Assembly (NCBI GenBank): GCA_934129945.1
Contig: CAKOXC010000001.1
Span: 1 to 64,000 of the forward strand
Reading direction: 5' to 3'
Source: an uncultured Bacilli bacterium
Lineage (GTDB): Bacteria > Bacillota_I > Bacilli_A > RF39 > UBA660
DNA length: 64,000 nt
Shown here: piece after piece, positions 62,661-64,000 of the stretch
Numbering within the stretch: the first letter of the stretch is position 1
Layout: each line of letters opens with the position of its first letter
Made by a program: the position numbers and the translations under genes
The notes under the pieces: generated by a model
Seen by the model: only the letters and a program-made list of their open reading frames with translations
What the model was told of the DNA's origin: nothing
The model's database searches: none

Positions 62661-63126
62661 TTCTTTTATTATTAATAAGACTTTCATTATAATCATTAAT
62701 TTGATCAAGCATATATATTATTAAGTTTTCCTTTGCTTTATTTCTTTCTTCCTTCTCATAGTAATTTAATTTTGCTATTCTTTGATTATTTTCAAATAAA
62801 CTATCATCAGGCATATAATTAATCTTTCCATTTGCATAATAAATTAAATTATTATTAATCATTTTAGAAACTTTTTGTTTTTTTAATAGTTTGACTAAAG
62901 CATAAGAAAGTCCATTTATATAATCTAAGTAATTTTTATCTTCTTTATATATTTCATCAATTTTCAAATGCTTTCTATTTAAAAAATCTATAATATTTGG
63001 TATTTTTTCTAAAGTATAATCTTTCTCATTTGATTTTAGAGCATAATAATCAAATCCCAAGTTATCTTGAGTTGGTACTGTAAAAATATAATATTTCATT
63101 AATTCATCCATTACGCTAATAACCAT
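62653..63126 (-). CDS. Hypothetical 157-residue protein
   Basis: Opens MVISVMDELMKYYIFTVPTQ, then FDYYALKSNEKDYTLEK. Two parts, a beta-rich half and a helical C-terminal half (RNKAKENLIIYMLDQINDYN). Start ATG 63126 after TAGGGAGTAATTGT. A second ATG at 63111 is possible. Family not recognised. Its 3' end meets the frameshifted gene at a shared terminator. Confidence 0.55.
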   Translation of the reverse strand: MVISVMDELMKYYIFTVPTQDNLGFDYYALKSNEKDYTLEKIPNIIDFLNRKHLKIDEIYKEDKNYLDYINGLSYALVKLLKKQKVSKMINNNLIYYANGKINYMPDDSLFENNQRIAKLNYYEKEERNKAKENLIIYMLDQINDYNESLINNKRSK

Positions 63127-63217
63127 ACAATTACTCCCTATTTACCGCGATTATAATACATTTTTCAAAAAAAGTCAATATTTTGTAAACTTCAAGTAAA
63201 TTATCCGTGAAACTAAT

Positions 63218-63745
63218 TCATTTCTTTAAACTAATTTCATTATCTAAATCTAAACCATGGATTACTTTCACTAATTCAATTGGAATACAATTTTTGTATC
63301 CAGAAGATTTCATAAATTTAACTGTAGGATCTTTGGACATCCCATTTCCATTATCAAAAGCAACTTGAAAGTATTTTTTATAAGCAGGACATTCTAGTAT
63401 AACTTCACCATATCTTAAACATACTCCTCCAAGGTACCAATCTATTCCTTTATTATTGTTATACAAAGTGTTATCAAGATAATATTCTTCGTATTCATCA
63501 TCAATTCTTCCACTACTAATATATCCCATTTCTAAATATTTTTTATAAGTTTCAGTATTTACAGCTCGGTAACAACAATAATCTTTTAATATATATCCAT
63601 CTATTTCTTTTATAGTTGTGTCTCTACCTAATAGTATTTTTTCTTTTAAACTTAATTCCTTTCCTAAAATATATTTTAATTGACTTATTCTTCTTTCTTT
63701 ATTATTGGATAAAGGGATTTTTCTAACATTGTAAACATCATTCAT
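63218..63745 (-). CDS. Hypothetical 175-residue protein
   Basis: Opens MNDVYNVRKIPLSNNKERRI, contains EEYYLDNTLYNNNKGIDWYL, GGVCLRYGEVILECPAYKKY, and a C-terminal NGMSKDPTVKFMKSSGYKNC. No membrane segment. Start ATG after AAAGGATTGATTTT. The middle GVCLRYGEVILECPAY is reminiscent of short domains near toxin or ADP-ribosyl enzymes, but I make no claim. Begins 4 nt after the P-type ATPase gene. Confidence 0.5.
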   Translation of the reverse strand: MNDVYNVRKIPLSNNKERRISQLKYILGKELSLKEKILLGRDTTIKEIDGYILKDYCCYRAVNTETYKKYLEMGYISSGRIDDEYEEYYLDNTLYNNNKGIDWYLGGVCLRYGEVILECPAYKKYFQVAFDNGNGMSKDPTVKFMKSSGYKNCIPIELVKVIHGLDLDNEISLKK

Positions 63746-63749
63746 AAAA

Positions 63750-64000
63750 TCAATCCTTTAAAATTTTCGTAAATATTTTCTTAGTTATTTCATCAATTAT
63801 GTAAATTATTATAACGACTACTGCACATGAGAGTATTTGTATTATATTTAATTTTGCTATACCAAATATTCTTCTTAATGGAGTTAGAAATATAATTAAT
63901 TGAAAAGTAATTAAAATTAACATACTTTTATTTATATATTTATTTTCAAACATTTTTCTTCCTAACATACTTTCTTTTAAGTTTCTACATGAAAATGTGA
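63750..64000 (-). CDS. C-terminal end of a P-type cation-transporting ATPase (gene continues past the right edge)
   Basis: The frame is open to the window edge: TFSCRNLKESMLGRKMFENK, YINKSMLILITFQLIIFLTP, LRRIFGIAKLNIIQILSC and a terminal IDEITKKI. This is the typical last two TM helices and tail of calcium-type P-type ATPases (NKxLN.S.L........P.....F....L........IDEI.K). The ATG at 63968 would be internal. Only the last 80 residues are visible. Confidence 0.7.
   Translation of the reverse strand, partial: TFSCRNLKESMLGRKMFENKYINKSMLILITFQLIIFLTPLRRIFGIAKLNIIQILSCAVVVIIIYIIDEITKKIFTKILKD

Noticed and set aside
1..64000. CRISPR array or rRNA operon
   Set aside because: No regularly spaced direct repeats of 24-40 nt and no rRNA-like sequence seen on either strand.

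Overview
The window is very AT-rich (roughly a quarter G+C by eye), mostly minus-strand, and uses the standard bacterial code: TGG encodes Trp and TGA is a stop, for example where the gene ending at 23001 overlaps the start of the next one. Strong GGAGG-type ribosome sites, TTGACA/TATAAT promoters, a CIRCE/HrcA-type heat-shock site, OhrR, PepT and TrmB all point to a low-GC Firmicutes relative, probably an uncultured gut Bacilli or Erysipelotrichia-like bacterium. That assignment is inference.

Layout: (1) 1-9100 is an accessory mosaic: a tandem-fused nucleotidyltransferase, a radical SAM / hmdU-kinase-helical-domain / broken Abi_C operon, a Fic protein, a NUDIX hydrolase and several gene relics. 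(2) 9164-13641 holds a pair of unusual large proteins: a 956-residue helical protein with a PcfJ-like module, and an ankyrin-ClpA/B-type AAA+ ATPase. (3) 13776-18203 holds two tandem flippase-like membrane proteins, a HAD phosphatase and a nucleotidase-nucleoside hydrolase fusion. (4) 18327-39497 looks mostly like core genome (M15 peptidase, PepT, arylsulfotransferase, hybrid histidine kinase, PlsC, TrmB, Hsp20, nucleoside hydrolase, ABC exporter with TetR, U32 peptidase, OhrR). Within it sits a compact 21-residue peptide / ThiF-like E1 enzyme / ABC-F operon. (5) 39542-42707 is tRNA-Gly(UCC) followed by a large serine recombinase and small ORFs, a probable integration site. (6) 42780-60780 is a second accessory array: many small enzymes acting on nucleotides, DNA bases or metabolites (deoxyribosyltransferase-like, GNAT, HAD, HIT, phosphoglycerate-mutase-like, NUDIX, 3-methyladenine glycosylase, HD, nucleotidase-nucleoside hydrolase, MFS, methyltransferases). 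(7) 60980-64000 is a frameshifted large ORF, two unknown genes and the 3' end of a P-type ATPase.

The most distinctive structural feature is a dispersed family of plus-strand leaders, nine copies or relics. Each is a promoter plus about 100 nt of folded RNA, usually carrying a (C/G)GCTCCAT motif and a terminator. In the most complete copy it precedes a degraded ORF and an intact tnpV, then a terminator and a 70-nt structured end sequence that also recurs (four copies). These elements alternate with minus-strand cargo genes, and the same flank is joined to different cargo, so the two accessory zones look like cassette arrays scattered by a TnpV-type mobile element.

The best candidates for undescribed systems are the peptide/ThiF/ABC-F operon, the radical SAM + hmdU-kinase-helical-domain + Abi_C operon, and the PcfJ-like/ClpA-like pair.
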